From Bacteroidales bacterium (GTDB taxonomy: Bacteria > Bacteroidota > Bacteroidia > Bacteroidales > F082): DNA of 64,000 nucleotides. The notes beneath the pieces were generated by a model. The model saw only the letters and a list, made by a program, of their open reading frames with translations, had not been told where the DNA came from and made no database searches. Where the stretch lies: assembly GCA_013141455.1 (NCBI GenBank), contig JABFQW010000006.1, forward strand, positions 54,227 to 118,226, given 5' to 3'. Positions 9,791 to 20,361 of the stretch are shown here, piece by piece; position 1 is the stretch's first letter, and each line of letters opens with the position of its first letter. Both the position numbers and the translations under genes were made by a program.

Positions 9791-9853
9791 TTTTATAGAA
9801 CTGATGAAAATATTTAATAATCAATGTATGTTTTTTTAAAACAAAAAATTAGA

Positions 9854-12800
9854 ATGAAAAAAAACTTTATTTTTTTGGTATTCATTTATACCTTATTTCT
9901 TATTTGTCTGAACAACGGACCGGCAAATGCCCAATGGACTCCCATTGGCCCCGAAGGTGGGTTTATCAATTGTATGACAAAATCAGGCAACACATTGTAT
10001 GCGCTTACAGGATTTTATTTCACTGTCTCACAACTCTACAGTTCTACAGATGACGGCCTCCATTGGGAGAAAATAGAAAGCGAATCATTCCCTATTGCTG
10101 ATGTATTCGGTATGACTTCTGTCGGAAACAGTCTGTTTATCAGTTCTGATGGCATTTACCGCTCCGATGATAATGGCCATACCTGGGTAAAAAAATACAA
10201 TATGGGTGCAGGGCTTCTCACAGCGAATAGTACAACCGTATATGCTGCTATCCAGAATCAAGGAATACTTCATTCATCTGACAATGGCGAAAACTGGACT
10301 TTATCAAATAATGGCCTGACCGATTTATGGTTTTATTCGATGACCGCGAATGAAACCTCTGTTTTTGTTGGGACAGGTGATAATAATGAAGGTGTATTCC
10401 GTTCAACTGACAATGGCGCTAACTGGCAACAGGTAAGCAATGGCTTTGCGTATTATTATAATGGGAATTGGATCCCCAATATGGCGCCTATGATCAGTTC
10501 ACTCGCTTTTATTGGAAACGATTTATATGCCGGCACCCAGGAAAACCAGGGAATATGGAAATCGACCAACAACGGTGATTATTGGGAATTTACAAGCATG
10601 GAAACCATGAATTATACCAATATAACATCATTTACAGGAAATGAGGCTATGGTATTAGCCGGTACAGGCCTTGGAGGTGTCTTAAAATCGATCGATGGCG
10701 GAGCAACATGGTCCGAATCAAACGCAGGAATTGCCATTTATGGTAACGTAACTACTTTAAAGATGGATAATGGAAATATCTATGTAGGTACGATGGGTGG
10801 AATTTATAAATCAGATGATAATGGCAACAACTGGAGAAGTTCTTACAGTGGAATCAAGGCACTCATCATCACTTACCCGGGTTTCGCACTATTGGGAGAT
10901 GACTTGTATGTAGGATCAGGTTACAGTGGAATTTTTCATACTGCCGATGAAGGCACTACATGGAATGATGTAAATGAAGGACTTCCGGTAAATGAATGGA
11001 CTTTAAATAACCTTTATGCGAATGAAACTGCATTGTTTGCCTGGGATCGCGTTTCTTTCGATGGTGGAGCAAGCTGGGAAATGAGAAATGACTATTCACC
11101 CGGATCTGTATTTTTTGAATACAATGGTCCAGGATGGTTAGAGCACGGAAACGCCTGGTTTGCAATAAATTCGTATGATAATGCAGGTGTTTACCGCTCA
11201 ACCGATAACGGACAAAACTGGAGTACAATAAACAATGGTATCCCAAATCCCGAATCGACCTTTTTTTATTCCATACATTCAAAAGGGACGACATTATTTC
11301 TCGGAACCTCAACAGGATTCTATTATTCAAATGATAATGGAGATAGCTGGCAAAAAGGTACATTTCCTGATTTATTTTACTGGTCTTTACTCGGAGCCAG
11401 TTATCTTTCAACAGAAACGGTTGATGTCTGCGGCCTGATTGGTGGTGGGGGATCAAAGGGAATTTACCGATCTACTGACAATGGAGATACCTGGACAAAG
11501 GTAAGTGATTTGTTGACCCATAAATTTGTAACAGCCGGTAATACCATTTTTGCTTCGGTAATGAACCCTGAACTGGTGAACGGCGAAATGGTTGATGTTC
11601 CACGCATTTTTAAATCACAGGATAACGGGCAAAGCTGGACAAATACTTCAGAATCAATTAATATCTCATTAAATTCATTAGCTTCAGACGGGTCAAATAT
11701 TTTTATCGCGCAAAATACATCCGGGAATAGTGCGATTTATATTTCGAAGGATGAGGGAGATAACTGGGTCGAAATTTCCGATGGCCTCTCGCCAACAATT
11801 TATACAAGCTCATTTTTCATACACAACAACAAGATTTATGCAGCTACCGTTTCCTCATCTGTTTGGGCCCGCAACATCAGTGAATTTGTAGCCCCGACCC
11901 AACCAAGCCTTATTGTTGGCTCTGAAACACCCTGCATTGGTTCATCACAAACGTATAGTGTAACCAATGTCCCGGGGGTAACCTACACCTGGCAGTTTCC
12001 TTCGGATTGGGTAATCACCGGCGGAAATGGTACCCATTCGGTTACCGTAACCGTTGGAAACACAGCCGGAGTTATTCTTGTCATTCCTTCAAATGCATTT
12101 GGTTTCGGTCCGGCACAAATACTTGTTACCAATCCGGTTTCTACAATCGATGCCTCGGTTTCCATTGAGGCCGACCAAAACAATATCTGTGAAGGAAGCC
12201 AGGTAAGTATCACAGCAACGCCAACAGAGGGTGGCGATTCACCTGTTTACCAATGGTTTGTGAATGGTATCGAAAACGGGGAGTCAGGTGCAGTTTTGAC
12301 TTACCTGCCCGCAAACAATGACGAAGTGTATGCCTTATTGACTTCTTCTCTCGAATGTGTGACCAACGATTCCGTGCAATCAAACACCTTACACTTATTG
12401 GTGACAATTGCTGCGGATGTCGATGTTTCGATTACGGCGGATAAGAATAATGTTTGTGCCGGTGAAACAATAACATTTACTGCATCAACAACCAATGGCG
12501 GCGCTCAACCCACCTACGAATGGTATGTGAACGAAACCAAATTGGGTGAAAATTTACCGGACTTCTCCTATGTACCGCAAAATGGTGATTTCATTTCATT
12601 GCGTTTTACTTCGGATGAATGGTGCGTTTTGCAAAACCCTGTTACTTCAAATGCGATTGTTGCCATAGTAAAAGTACTACCCGATGTAAGCTGGACAAGT
12701 GTTGCGTACGATACCCTTTGTATAAATTGGTTACCTGTCAACCTGAGTGGCGGATTGCCGGCCGGAGGAACCTATTCGGGCGATGGCGTAACGAATAATG

Positions 12801-13171
12801 TTTTTGATCCATCGGCTGCAGGTGCAGGAGATCATGCGATTACATATACCTGGTCGGATGGCAATGATTGCACAAACTCTGCTTCAATTACCCTTTCTGT
12901 TAATAATTGTCTGGGTATTGATGAATTATCTTCGGCCACGCTTGTTTACCCGAATCCGGCGACTGACAGGATCACGATCGTTTTAACCGACAATCGGGTT
13001 ATCGGTGAAATTGCCCTATTCAATTTGATGGGAACCAAAGTTTTTGAAAAGAGTTCAATAAATGTTTCCGGACTGGTCACCATCCCGGTTCAGGATATAC
13101 CATCTGGAAACTATATTATCCGCATCACCGGTAATAATGAAAGTATTGTAAAACCAATTATATTGAAATAA
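9854..13171 (+). CDS. T9SS Asp-box beta-propeller surface protein (tandem paralogue of 6582-9659; start revised from 9824)
   Basis: MKKNFIFLVFIYTLFLICLNNGPANAQW; Asp-boxes; two Ig/PKD-like repeats; LVYPNPATDRITIVL sorting domain. Confidence 0.9.
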   Translation: MKKNFIFLVFIYTLFLICLNNGPANAQWTPIGPEGGFINCMTKSGNTLYALTGFYFTVSQLYSSTDDGLHWEKIESESFPIADVFGMTSVGNSLFISSDGIYRSDDNGHTWVKKYNMGAGLLTANSTTVYAAIQNQGILHSSDNGENWTLSNNGLTDLWFYSMTANETSVFVGTGDNNEGVFRSTDNGANWQQVSNGFAYYYNGNWIPNMAPMISSLAFIGNDLYAGTQENQGIWKSTNNGDYWEFTSMETMNYTNITSFTGNEAMVLAGTGLGGVLKSIDGGATWSESNAGIAIYGNVTTLKMDNGNIYVGTMGGIYKSDDNGNNWRSSYSGIKALIITYPGFALLGDDLYVGSGYSGIFHTADEGTTWNDVNEGLPVNEWTLNNLYANETALFAWDRVSFDGGASWEMRNDYSPGSVFFEYNGPGWLEHGNAWFAINSYDNAGVYRSTDNGQNWSTINNGIPNPESTFFYSIHSKGTTLFLGTSTGFYYSNDNGDSWQKGTFPDLFYWSLLGASYLSTETVDVCGLIGGGGSKGIYRSTDNGDTWTKVSDLLTHKFVTAGNTIFASVMNPELVNGEMVDVPRIFKSQDNGQSWTNTSESINISLNSLASDGSNIFIAQNTSGNSAIYISKDEGDNWVEISDGLSPTIYTSSFFIHNNKIYAATVSSSVWARNISEFVAPTQPSLIVGSETPCIGSSQTYSVTNVPGVTYTWQFPSDWVITGGNGTHSVTVTVGNTAGVILVIPSNAFGFGPAQILVTNPVSTIDASVSIEADQNNICEGSQVSITATPTEGGDSPVYQWFVNGIENGESGAVLTYLPANNDEVYALLTSSLECVTNDSVQSNTLHLLVTIAADVDVSITADKNNVCAGETITFTASTTNGGAQPTYEWYVNETKLGENLPDFSYVPQNGDFISLRFTSDEWCVLQNPVTSNAIVAIVKVLPDVSWTSVAYDTLCINWLPVNLSGGLPAGGTYSGDGVTNNVFDPSAAGAGDHAITYTWSDGNDCTNSASITLSVNNCLGIDELSSATLVYPNPATDRITIVLTDNRVIGEIALFNLMGTKVFEKSSINVSGLVTIPVQDIPSGNYIIRITGNNESIVKPIILK

Positions 13172-13183
13172 ACCTGCAAAATC

Positions 13184-15508
13184 ATGAAAAAAACACAATT
13201 AAAGATTATTACAATTTTAAGCTTTCTGATTGTAATTTGTTCTCAGAATCCTTTGCATTCAGCAGTAAGGGTTTCAGCTCAATCGGGCAATTATTATAAT
13301 CAAAATACCTGGGTAGGCGGGTTTTATCCTGCTTTTGGGGACGATATCGTAATCTCTTCAGGTCATACAGTTACACTCGATGCGGCTGGTGCTTCTGTGC
13401 GAAACATTACTATCGAAGCAGGAGCAACGCTGGTGAACGGAGCATTTGACCTTACGATTTTAACAGTCCAGGTAGAGAATCCTGTTTATACAAACAATGG
13501 TGTTCATAATGGCCCGGGAAAACTAATTGCCTATGAATATTACGACACAGAGGTAACTGGCTCAGGGGTTACAAACTGCACCATTGAAATAGTTTCTTAC
13601 GGATTAAGGATTTTGGCATCATGTAACCTAACTATCAATGCAAATGTTCAACACTCTGCCAATACTTCGCAAAGTATGAATGGCAAGTATTTTATTGACA
13701 GCTCGCAAGGTGGTAGTTTAACCATAAACGGAGATATTATAACTACTCCCTTATGGGCGGTTGGTATACAAAATGGTAGCAACCTTACTGTAAATGGAAA
13801 TATTTTTCTTTATGGTGGATCCAATTGGGGTGCAGGTTCTACGCTCGAGAATATGGGGAATTTAAATATCTCGGGGAATCTATTGCTCGGTGACAATCTT
13901 GGTTATGCATGGAACCACACTAATGGTGTAATGAATATTGGAGGTGATCTTTTAGGTTCCGGAGCCGAAGTTACTTATTTTTTTCAGGATCCAAACTCCT
14001 TAGTCAGGTTTGGTGGAAGTGTTTTTCCTGCAACCAATGATGGGGAATTGTGTGTTGCGGGTCCTGCTGCTGAACCGAATATTGTAGAATATAATGGAAA
14101 TAACAGTCAAGAGATTAAAGCACCTTCTGATGCTGAGGTACTTGAATTGGGATATACATTAAATACTTACTCTAATTTAGTGATAAATAATTCGAGTGTT
14201 AACGGAGTTACACACAATTCAGATATCACTGTTAATGGAATTCTCACCCTTACCGATGGTATCGTAAACCTAGGAAGTAACAATTTATTACTTAATGAAG
14301 GAGCCACTATTGCCGGAACACCCTCAGCTGATAATATGGTAGTTGCAACAGGAACGGGTGAACTGAGAAAGCGTATGACCGGTGCCGGAAGCTTTACCTT
14401 CCCGGTGGGCGACAACGATGGCACGGCTGAATATTCGCCAATAACAATCGATTTCACAGCAGGCACTTTCGACAGCGCTTATGTCGGTGTAAACCTTGTG
14501 AACCAAGCCTATCCGGGTGTTACCGAAAATTACATCAACCGCTACTGGAACCTAAGCTCCGAAGGAATCACCGATTTTAGTTGCAATACCCGGTTCGATT
14601 ATGTTCAGGCTGATGTTGCCGGAATCGAAGATTCAATTTATTGTTTCCGGATGACGCCCACTACCGACCTTTATAGCATCACCAATGTGAATTTGAACCG
14701 GTTAACAGCAACCGGAATAAGTGCTTTAGGAAGTTTCACCGGCAGGACGAAGGGACTCCCGTTTGGATTTGAAGTAACAGGAACCGGTTCGTATTGTGAT
14801 GGTGGCGAAGGACTTCCGGTAGGATTATCGGGTTCAGAAACCGGAGTCGTTTATACACTCTATAAAGATGCTGTTATCGAAGCATCAATGGCCGGTACCG
14901 GATCGCCAATCAGTTTTGGTATTCAGCTTCCCGCAACCTATACCATAAGTGGAACCAATGACTACGGCACAACACCCATGTCAGGTAATGCTGTGATCAC
15001 TGAGAATCCTTTGCCTGTTGTAACCTGGCCATCATTCTCACCTACCACTATCTGTATCGAAGATTGGGGACCGATCACACTCACCGGCGGACTGCCCGAA
15101 GGCGGAATCTATTCGGGTGACGGTGTTACAAATAATATTTTCTATCAGGCTGTTGCCGGTATTGGAAGCCATATCATCACCTACACCTACTCCGATGAAA
15201 ATAGCTGTTCAAATCAGGTAAGCATGGAATTGTTTGTTGATGCCTGCCTTGGTGTTATTGAGAACAATAAAGAATTACTCGTTTACCCGAATCCGGCGAC
15301 TGACAGGCTCACTATTGTTTTACCCGACAATCAGATTATTGATGAAATTACCTTATTCAATCTGATGGGAACCAAAGTGTTTGAAAAGAGTTCGATGAAT
15401 GCTTCAGGGCCGGTCACACTATCAGTTCAGGATATTCCTTCGGGTAACTATATTATCCGTATCATCAGCAATGACGAAAGTATTATAAAACCAATTATAT
15501 TGAAATAA
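13184..15508 (+). CDS. T9SS surface protein, G8-like N-terminus
   Basis: Signal MKKTQLKIITILSFLIVICSQNPLHSA; NYYNQNTWVGGFYPAFGDDIVISSGHTVTLDA; LLVYPNPATDRLTIVLPDN sorting domain; 12 bp after the previous stop. Confidence 0.85.
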   Translation: MKKTQLKIITILSFLIVICSQNPLHSAVRVSAQSGNYYNQNTWVGGFYPAFGDDIVISSGHTVTLDAAGASVRNITIEAGATLVNGAFDLTILTVQVENPVYTNNGVHNGPGKLIAYEYYDTEVTGSGVTNCTIEIVSYGLRILASCNLTINANVQHSANTSQSMNGKYFIDSSQGGSLTINGDIITTPLWAVGIQNGSNLTVNGNIFLYGGSNWGAGSTLENMGNLNISGNLLLGDNLGYAWNHTNGVMNIGGDLLGSGAEVTYFFQDPNSLVRFGGSVFPATNDGELCVAGPAAEPNIVEYNGNNSQEIKAPSDAEVLELGYTLNTYSNLVINNSSVNGVTHNSDITVNGILTLTDGIVNLGSNNLLLNEGATIAGTPSADNMVVATGTGELRKRMTGAGSFTFPVGDNDGTAEYSPITIDFTAGTFDSAYVGVNLVNQAYPGVTENYINRYWNLSSEGITDFSCNTRFDYVQADVAGIEDSIYCFRMTPTTDLYSITNVNLNRLTATGISALGSFTGRTKGLPFGFEVTGTGSYCDGGEGLPVGLSGSETGVVYTLYKDAVIEASMAGTGSPISFGIQLPATYTISGTNDYGTTPMSGNAVITENPLPVVTWPSFSPTTICIEDWGPITLTGGLPEGGIYSGDGVTNNIFYQAVAGIGSHIITYTYSDENSCSNQVSMELFVDACLGVIENNKELLVYPNPATDRLTIVLPDNQIIDEITLFNLMGTKVFEKSSMNASGPVTLSVQDIPSGNYIIRIISNDESIIKPIILK
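13877..15081 (+). repeat. 1205-bp perfect direct repeat, copy 1
   Basis: By eye identical to 18530-19734 (constant offset 4653), AATCTATTGCTCGGTGACAATC ... GGACCGATCACACT. Confidence 0.85.
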
Positions 15509-15520
15509 ATCCGGGAAATT

Positions 15521-17821
15521 ATGAACAAAATCATCTTTAAAAAAATGACATTTTTGGGGCTGCTGGCTCTGCTTTTATTGAACTGTACGATTCAGGCTGC
15601 TACAGTTACCTCAGCACAATCCGGGCTGTTCAGTATCGGTTCCACCTGGGTGGGTGGTGTAGCGCCAGCTCTATACGATGATATCGTAATTGCAACCGGA
15701 CATACTGTTACCCTTGATGCAAATATTACAATATTTAATATTACTATTCAAACCGGAGCAATATTGGACAACAGTACATATACTATTACAATCGATAATG
15801 GTATCGCTTCAGGCAATCCAACGTACACCAACAATGGCACCCATAATGGAACAGGAAATATTATTACTTATTCTAATTATGATACAGAAATAACGGGCTC
15901 CGGAATAACAAACTGTACTTTCGAAATTGTAAATTATGGACTCAAACCCCTGAATGATTGTAACCTTACAATAAATGGTAACGTTCAACATCAAAATCCT
16001 GGTAATACCGGGATGAACGGTAAATATTTAATACAAATGAGTTTCGGTAACTTAACTATTAATGGAAACATTATTACTGATGCAACCTTTGGCGCTGTGG
16101 GTATTACCACTTCTGGTACCATTGCTGTGAACGGTAATGTGAGTATGTTAGGAAGTACAGATTCCGGTGGTGGAGCATCAATTGTAAATTCAGGCACAAT
16201 CAATATCTCGGGTGATTTAACTTTAGGAGTTTACGCAAGCTTTTGTCAAAATGATGGTAGTATGATCATCGGTGGTGATTTATTGGGTTCTGGCTTAGGT
16301 GATTCTTATTTCTGGAATGGATTAAACGCTACCGTTAAGTTAGGTGGCAATGTTTTTCCTGATCCTTTTACTGGTTTGTTTTTTGGGATAACAGAACCTG
16401 CAGGTGGGTCATCAACTGAACCCAATACGATTGAATATAATGGAGTTTCTGCACAAACAATCAGAGTACCTGATGATGCTGCTTATTCAAATCTGATCAT
16501 CAATAACAGCAGCAGTGGATTATCATTGATCGCAGAGATCACGGTTAACGGAATCTTAACCCTTACCGATGGCATCGTGAACCTTGGAAGCAACAATTTA
16601 ATACTTGCCGAAAATGCCACTGTTGCAGGAACACCTTCGGCTGAAAATATGGTGATCGCCACCGGCACCGGTGAACTGAGGAAGGTAGTGACAAACACCG
16701 GAAGTTTTACATTCCCGGTAGGTGATAACGATGGTACCGCCGAATATTCGCCGGTAACACTCGATTTCACTTCAGGCACTTTCAACAGCGCTTATGCTGG
16801 CGTGAATCTTGTAAATGAAGCCTGGTCAGGTGTAAGCGGAAATTACCTGAACCGTTACTGGAACCTGACTTCCGAAGGAATCACCGATTTCAGTTGCAAT
16901 GCCTCGTTCGACTATGTTCCAGCCGACGTAACCGGTATCGAAGATTCAATTTATTGCTACCGTGTGACACCTACTACCGACCGTTATTCAGTCACCGACG
17001 TGGTTTTGCACCGCCTGACTGCAACCGGAATCAACTCATTAGGTACATTTACAGGCAGAGAACAAGGTTTTCCGTTTGCCTTTGAGGTGACCGGAACCGG
17101 TTCGTATTGTGATGGTGGCGATGGTCTTCCGGTAGGTCTATCAGGATCGGAAACCGGAGTCGTTTATACGCTCTATAAAGATGGTGTTGCCGAAGCATCA
17201 ATGGCCGGTACGGGTTCAGCAATCAGTTTTGGCATTCAGCTTCCCGCAACCTATACAATTACCGGAACCAATGACAACGGTACTACACCCATGTCGGGAA
17301 ATGCCGTTATCACCGAAAACCCATTGCCTGTAGTCACCTGGACGACTTTTGAACCTACCATAATTTGTATCGAAGATTGGGGTCCCGTTACACTAACCGG
17401 AGGATTACCCGAAGGTGGAGTATATTCAGGTGATGGAGTTACCGGAAATATTTTCAACCAGGCTGTTGCAGGTGTTGGCAGCCATATCATAACTTACACC
17501 TATTCGGATGAGAATAGCTGTTCGAACCAGGCAACGATGGAATTGTTTGTTGATGCATGCCTTGGCGTTACTGAGAATAACAAAGAATTACTTGTTTACC
17601 CGAATCCGGTTTCCGACATGCTCACCATCGGTTTACCTGATAACCGCGTTATACGCGAGATTGCTTTATTCAATCTGATGGGCATCAAGGTGTTCGAGAA
17701 AACCGCGATGAATGCTTCAGGGCCGGTCACACTATCTGTTCAGGATATTCCTTCGGGAAACTATATTATCCGCATCACAGGCAATGACGAAAGTATTGTA
17801 AAACCAATTATATTGAAATAA
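15521..17821 (+). CDS. T9SS surface protein, G8-like N-terminus
   Basis: Signal MNKIIFKKMTFLGLLALLLLNCTIQA; N-terminal half nearly identical to 3671-6055, C-terminal half like 13184-15508; LLVYPNPVSDMLTIGLPDN sorting domain. Confidence 0.85.
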   Translation: MNKIIFKKMTFLGLLALLLLNCTIQAATVTSAQSGLFSIGSTWVGGVAPALYDDIVIATGHTVTLDANITIFNITIQTGAILDNSTYTITIDNGIASGNPTYTNNGTHNGTGNIITYSNYDTEITGSGITNCTFEIVNYGLKPLNDCNLTINGNVQHQNPGNTGMNGKYLIQMSFGNLTINGNIITDATFGAVGITTSGTIAVNGNVSMLGSTDSGGGASIVNSGTINISGDLTLGVYASFCQNDGSMIIGGDLLGSGLGDSYFWNGLNATVKLGGNVFPDPFTGLFFGITEPAGGSSTEPNTIEYNGVSAQTIRVPDDAAYSNLIINNSSSGLSLIAEITVNGILTLTDGIVNLGSNNLILAENATVAGTPSAENMVIATGTGELRKVVTNTGSFTFPVGDNDGTAEYSPVTLDFTSGTFNSAYAGVNLVNEAWSGVSGNYLNRYWNLTSEGITDFSCNASFDYVPADVTGIEDSIYCYRVTPTTDRYSVTDVVLHRLTATGINSLGTFTGREQGFPFAFEVTGTGSYCDGGDGLPVGLSGSETGVVYTLYKDGVAEASMAGTGSAISFGIQLPATYTITGTNDNGTTPMSGNAVITENPLPVVTWTTFEPTIICIEDWGPVTLTGGLPEGGVYSGDGVTGNIFNQAVAGVGSHIITYTYSDENSCSNQATMELFVDACLGVTENNKELLVYPNPVSDMLTIGLPDNRVIREIALFNLMGIKVFEKTAMNASGPVTLSVQDIPSGNYIIRITGNDESIVKPIILK

Positions 17822-17833
17822 ACCTTCATAATC

Positions 17834-20158
17834 ATGAAAAAAACACGCATAAAGATTATTACAATTTTAAGCTTTCTAATTGTAATTTGTTCTCAGAATC
17901 CTTTGCATTCAGCAATAAGGGTTTCAGCCCAATCGGGCAATTATTATAATCAAAATACCTGGGTAGGTGGGTTATATCCTGCTTTTGGGGATGATATCGT
18001 GATCTCTTCCGGTCATACAGTTACACTTGATATGGCTGGTGCATTTGTCAAAAACATTACCATTGAACCTGGTGCAACCCTGGATAACGGAGAGTTTGAC
18101 CTTACTATTTTAACTATAGAAGTTCATAATCCCATTTACAGCAATAATGGCATACATAATGGCCCAGGGAAACTAATTGCCTATGAATATTATGACACTG
18201 AGATAACCGGCTCAGGGATTACAAACTGCAATATTGAAATTGTCAGCTACGGTCTCCGGATTTTAAATACATGTAACCTGACAGTCAATGGGAATATTCA
18301 ACATTCAGCAAATCCCAGCTGGAACATGAACGGTAAAATTTTCATCGACAACAGCCAGGGAGGGACTTTTACGGTAAATGGCGATATCATCACCACGACA
18401 CTGTATTACGTGGGCATCCAAAATGCCATGGGTACGCTCAATTTAAACGGAGATGTTTACCTGTATGGTGGATCGGAATTTCTATCGGGTTCCAATATTG
18501 AAAATTCGGCAGTTTTGAATATTTCCGGAAATCTATTGCTCGGTGACAATCTTGGTTATGCATGGAACCACACTAATGGTGTAATGAATATTGGAGGTGA
18601 TCTTTTAGGTTCCGGAGCCGAAGTTACTTATTTTTTTCAGGATCCAAACTCCTTAGTCAGGTTTGGTGGAAGTGTTTTTCCTGCAACCAATGATGGGGAA
18701 TTGTGTGTTGCGGGTCCTGCTGCTGAACCGAATATTGTAGAATATAATGGAAATAACAGTCAAGAGATTAAAGCACCTTCTGATGCTGAGGTACTTGAAT
18801 TGGGATATACATTAAATACTTACTCTAATTTAGTGATAAATAATTCGAGTGTTAACGGAGTTACACACAATTCAGATATCACTGTTAATGGAATTCTCAC
18901 CCTTACCGATGGTATCGTAAACCTAGGAAGTAACAATTTATTACTTAATGAAGGAGCCACTATTGCCGGAACACCCTCAGCTGATAATATGGTAGTTGCA
19001 ACAGGAACGGGTGAACTGAGAAAGCGTATGACCGGTGCCGGAAGCTTTACCTTCCCGGTGGGCGACAACGATGGCACGGCTGAATATTCGCCAATAACAA
19101 TCGATTTCACAGCAGGCACTTTCGACAGCGCTTATGTCGGTGTAAACCTTGTGAACCAAGCCTATCCGGGTGTTACCGAAAATTACATCAACCGCTACTG
19201 GAACCTAAGCTCCGAAGGAATCACCGATTTTAGTTGCAATACCCGGTTCGATTATGTTCAGGCTGATGTTGCCGGAATCGAAGATTCAATTTATTGTTTC
19301 CGGATGACGCCCACTACCGACCTTTATAGCATCACCAATGTGAATTTGAACCGGTTAACAGCAACCGGAATAAGTGCTTTAGGAAGTTTCACCGGCAGGA
19401 CGAAGGGACTCCCGTTTGGATTTGAAGTAACAGGAACCGGTTCGTATTGTGATGGTGGCGAAGGACTTCCGGTAGGATTATCGGGTTCAGAAACCGGAGT
19501 CGTTTATACACTCTATAAAGATGCTGTTATCGAAGCATCAATGGCCGGTACCGGATCGCCAATCAGTTTTGGTATTCAGCTTCCCGCAACCTATACCATA
19601 AGTGGAACCAATGACTACGGCACAACACCCATGTCAGGTAATGCTGTGATCACTGAGAATCCTTTGCCTGTTGTAACCTGGCCATCATTCTCACCTACCA
19701 CTATCTGTATCGAAGATTGGGGACCGATCACACTTACCGGCGGACTGCCCGAAGGCGGAACCTATTCGGGTGACGGCGTTACAAATAATATTTTCTATCA
19801 GGCTGTTGCCGGTATTGGAAGCCATATCATCACCTACACCTACTCCGATGAAAATAGCTGTTCGAATCAGGCGACCATGGAATTGTTTGTTGATGCCTGC
19901 CTTGGTGTGACTGAGCTTAGTTCAGGACTAAATGTTTATCCAAATCCTGCCTCAGAAAGTTTCAAAATCCAACTGAATAATCAGTCAATTGTTGAAGTGA
20001 GCCTCTATAACGCGATGGGAATCGGTGTATATGAGTATCATGATTTGAAAGGTCTGGAAAGTATTACAACACCTGTTCAGAACCTTCCGGCGGGCACTTA
20101 TATACTGAAAGTTACAACTGAGAGCGAAACATTCATCAAACCGATAATTATTAAATAA
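17834..20158 (+). CDS. T9SS surface protein, close paralogue of 13184-15508 with a different sorting domain
   Basis: MKKTRIKIITILSFLIVICSQNPLHSA; ends LNVYPNPASESFKIQLNNQSIVEVSLYNAMGIGVYEY...ETFIKPIIIK. Confidence 0.85.
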   Translation: MKKTRIKIITILSFLIVICSQNPLHSAIRVSAQSGNYYNQNTWVGGLYPAFGDDIVISSGHTVTLDMAGAFVKNITIEPGATLDNGEFDLTILTIEVHNPIYSNNGIHNGPGKLIAYEYYDTEITGSGITNCNIEIVSYGLRILNTCNLTVNGNIQHSANPSWNMNGKIFIDNSQGGTFTVNGDIITTTLYYVGIQNAMGTLNLNGDVYLYGGSEFLSGSNIENSAVLNISGNLLLGDNLGYAWNHTNGVMNIGGDLLGSGAEVTYFFQDPNSLVRFGGSVFPATNDGELCVAGPAAEPNIVEYNGNNSQEIKAPSDAEVLELGYTLNTYSNLVINNSSVNGVTHNSDITVNGILTLTDGIVNLGSNNLLLNEGATIAGTPSADNMVVATGTGELRKRMTGAGSFTFPVGDNDGTAEYSPITIDFTAGTFDSAYVGVNLVNQAYPGVTENYINRYWNLSSEGITDFSCNTRFDYVQADVAGIEDSIYCFRMTPTTDLYSITNVNLNRLTATGISALGSFTGRTKGLPFGFEVTGTGSYCDGGEGLPVGLSGSETGVVYTLYKDAVIEASMAGTGSPISFGIQLPATYTISGTNDYGTTPMSGNAVITENPLPVVTWPSFSPTTICIEDWGPITLTGGLPEGGTYSGDGVTNNIFYQAVAGIGSHIITYTYSDENSCSNQATMELFVDACLGVTELSSGLNVYPNPASESFKIQLNNQSIVEVSLYNAMGIGVYEYHDLKGLESITTPVQNLPAGTYILKVTTESETFIKPIIIK
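18530..19734 (+). repeat. 1205-bp perfect direct repeat, copy 2
   Basis: Same sequence as 13877-15081; the antisense spurious ORFs in both copies also translate identically. Confidence 0.85.
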
Positions 20159-20244
20159 AGAAACCTTTGTTTTTTTGGTTAGGAACATCAAGACCTGTTT
20201 CAATAGAAAGCAAACGTGTAGGGAGAGAGAAGGTCTGATTTAGG

Positions 20245-20275
20245 AAAGGGGTTGCCAGTTGGCAGCCCTTTTTTG
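20245..20275 (+). terminator. Intrinsic terminator after the cassette A surface operon
   Basis: AAAGGGGTTGCCagttGGCAGCCCTTTTTTG. Confidence 0.8.
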
Positions 20276-20361
20276 ATTTATAACCGTTCACATCAAAGTA
20301 TAATTTTGTACAGCTGATCCTATTCGATATATTTGCAAATATTTATCAGTATTCAGCCTGA

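Noticed and set aside
20301-20312. TTTTGTACAG upstream of regulator A as a copy of the operator-like box
   Set aside because: It lies only ~25 nt before the -7 box, so it is better read as the -33 TTTG element; the 76-nt geometry is absent.
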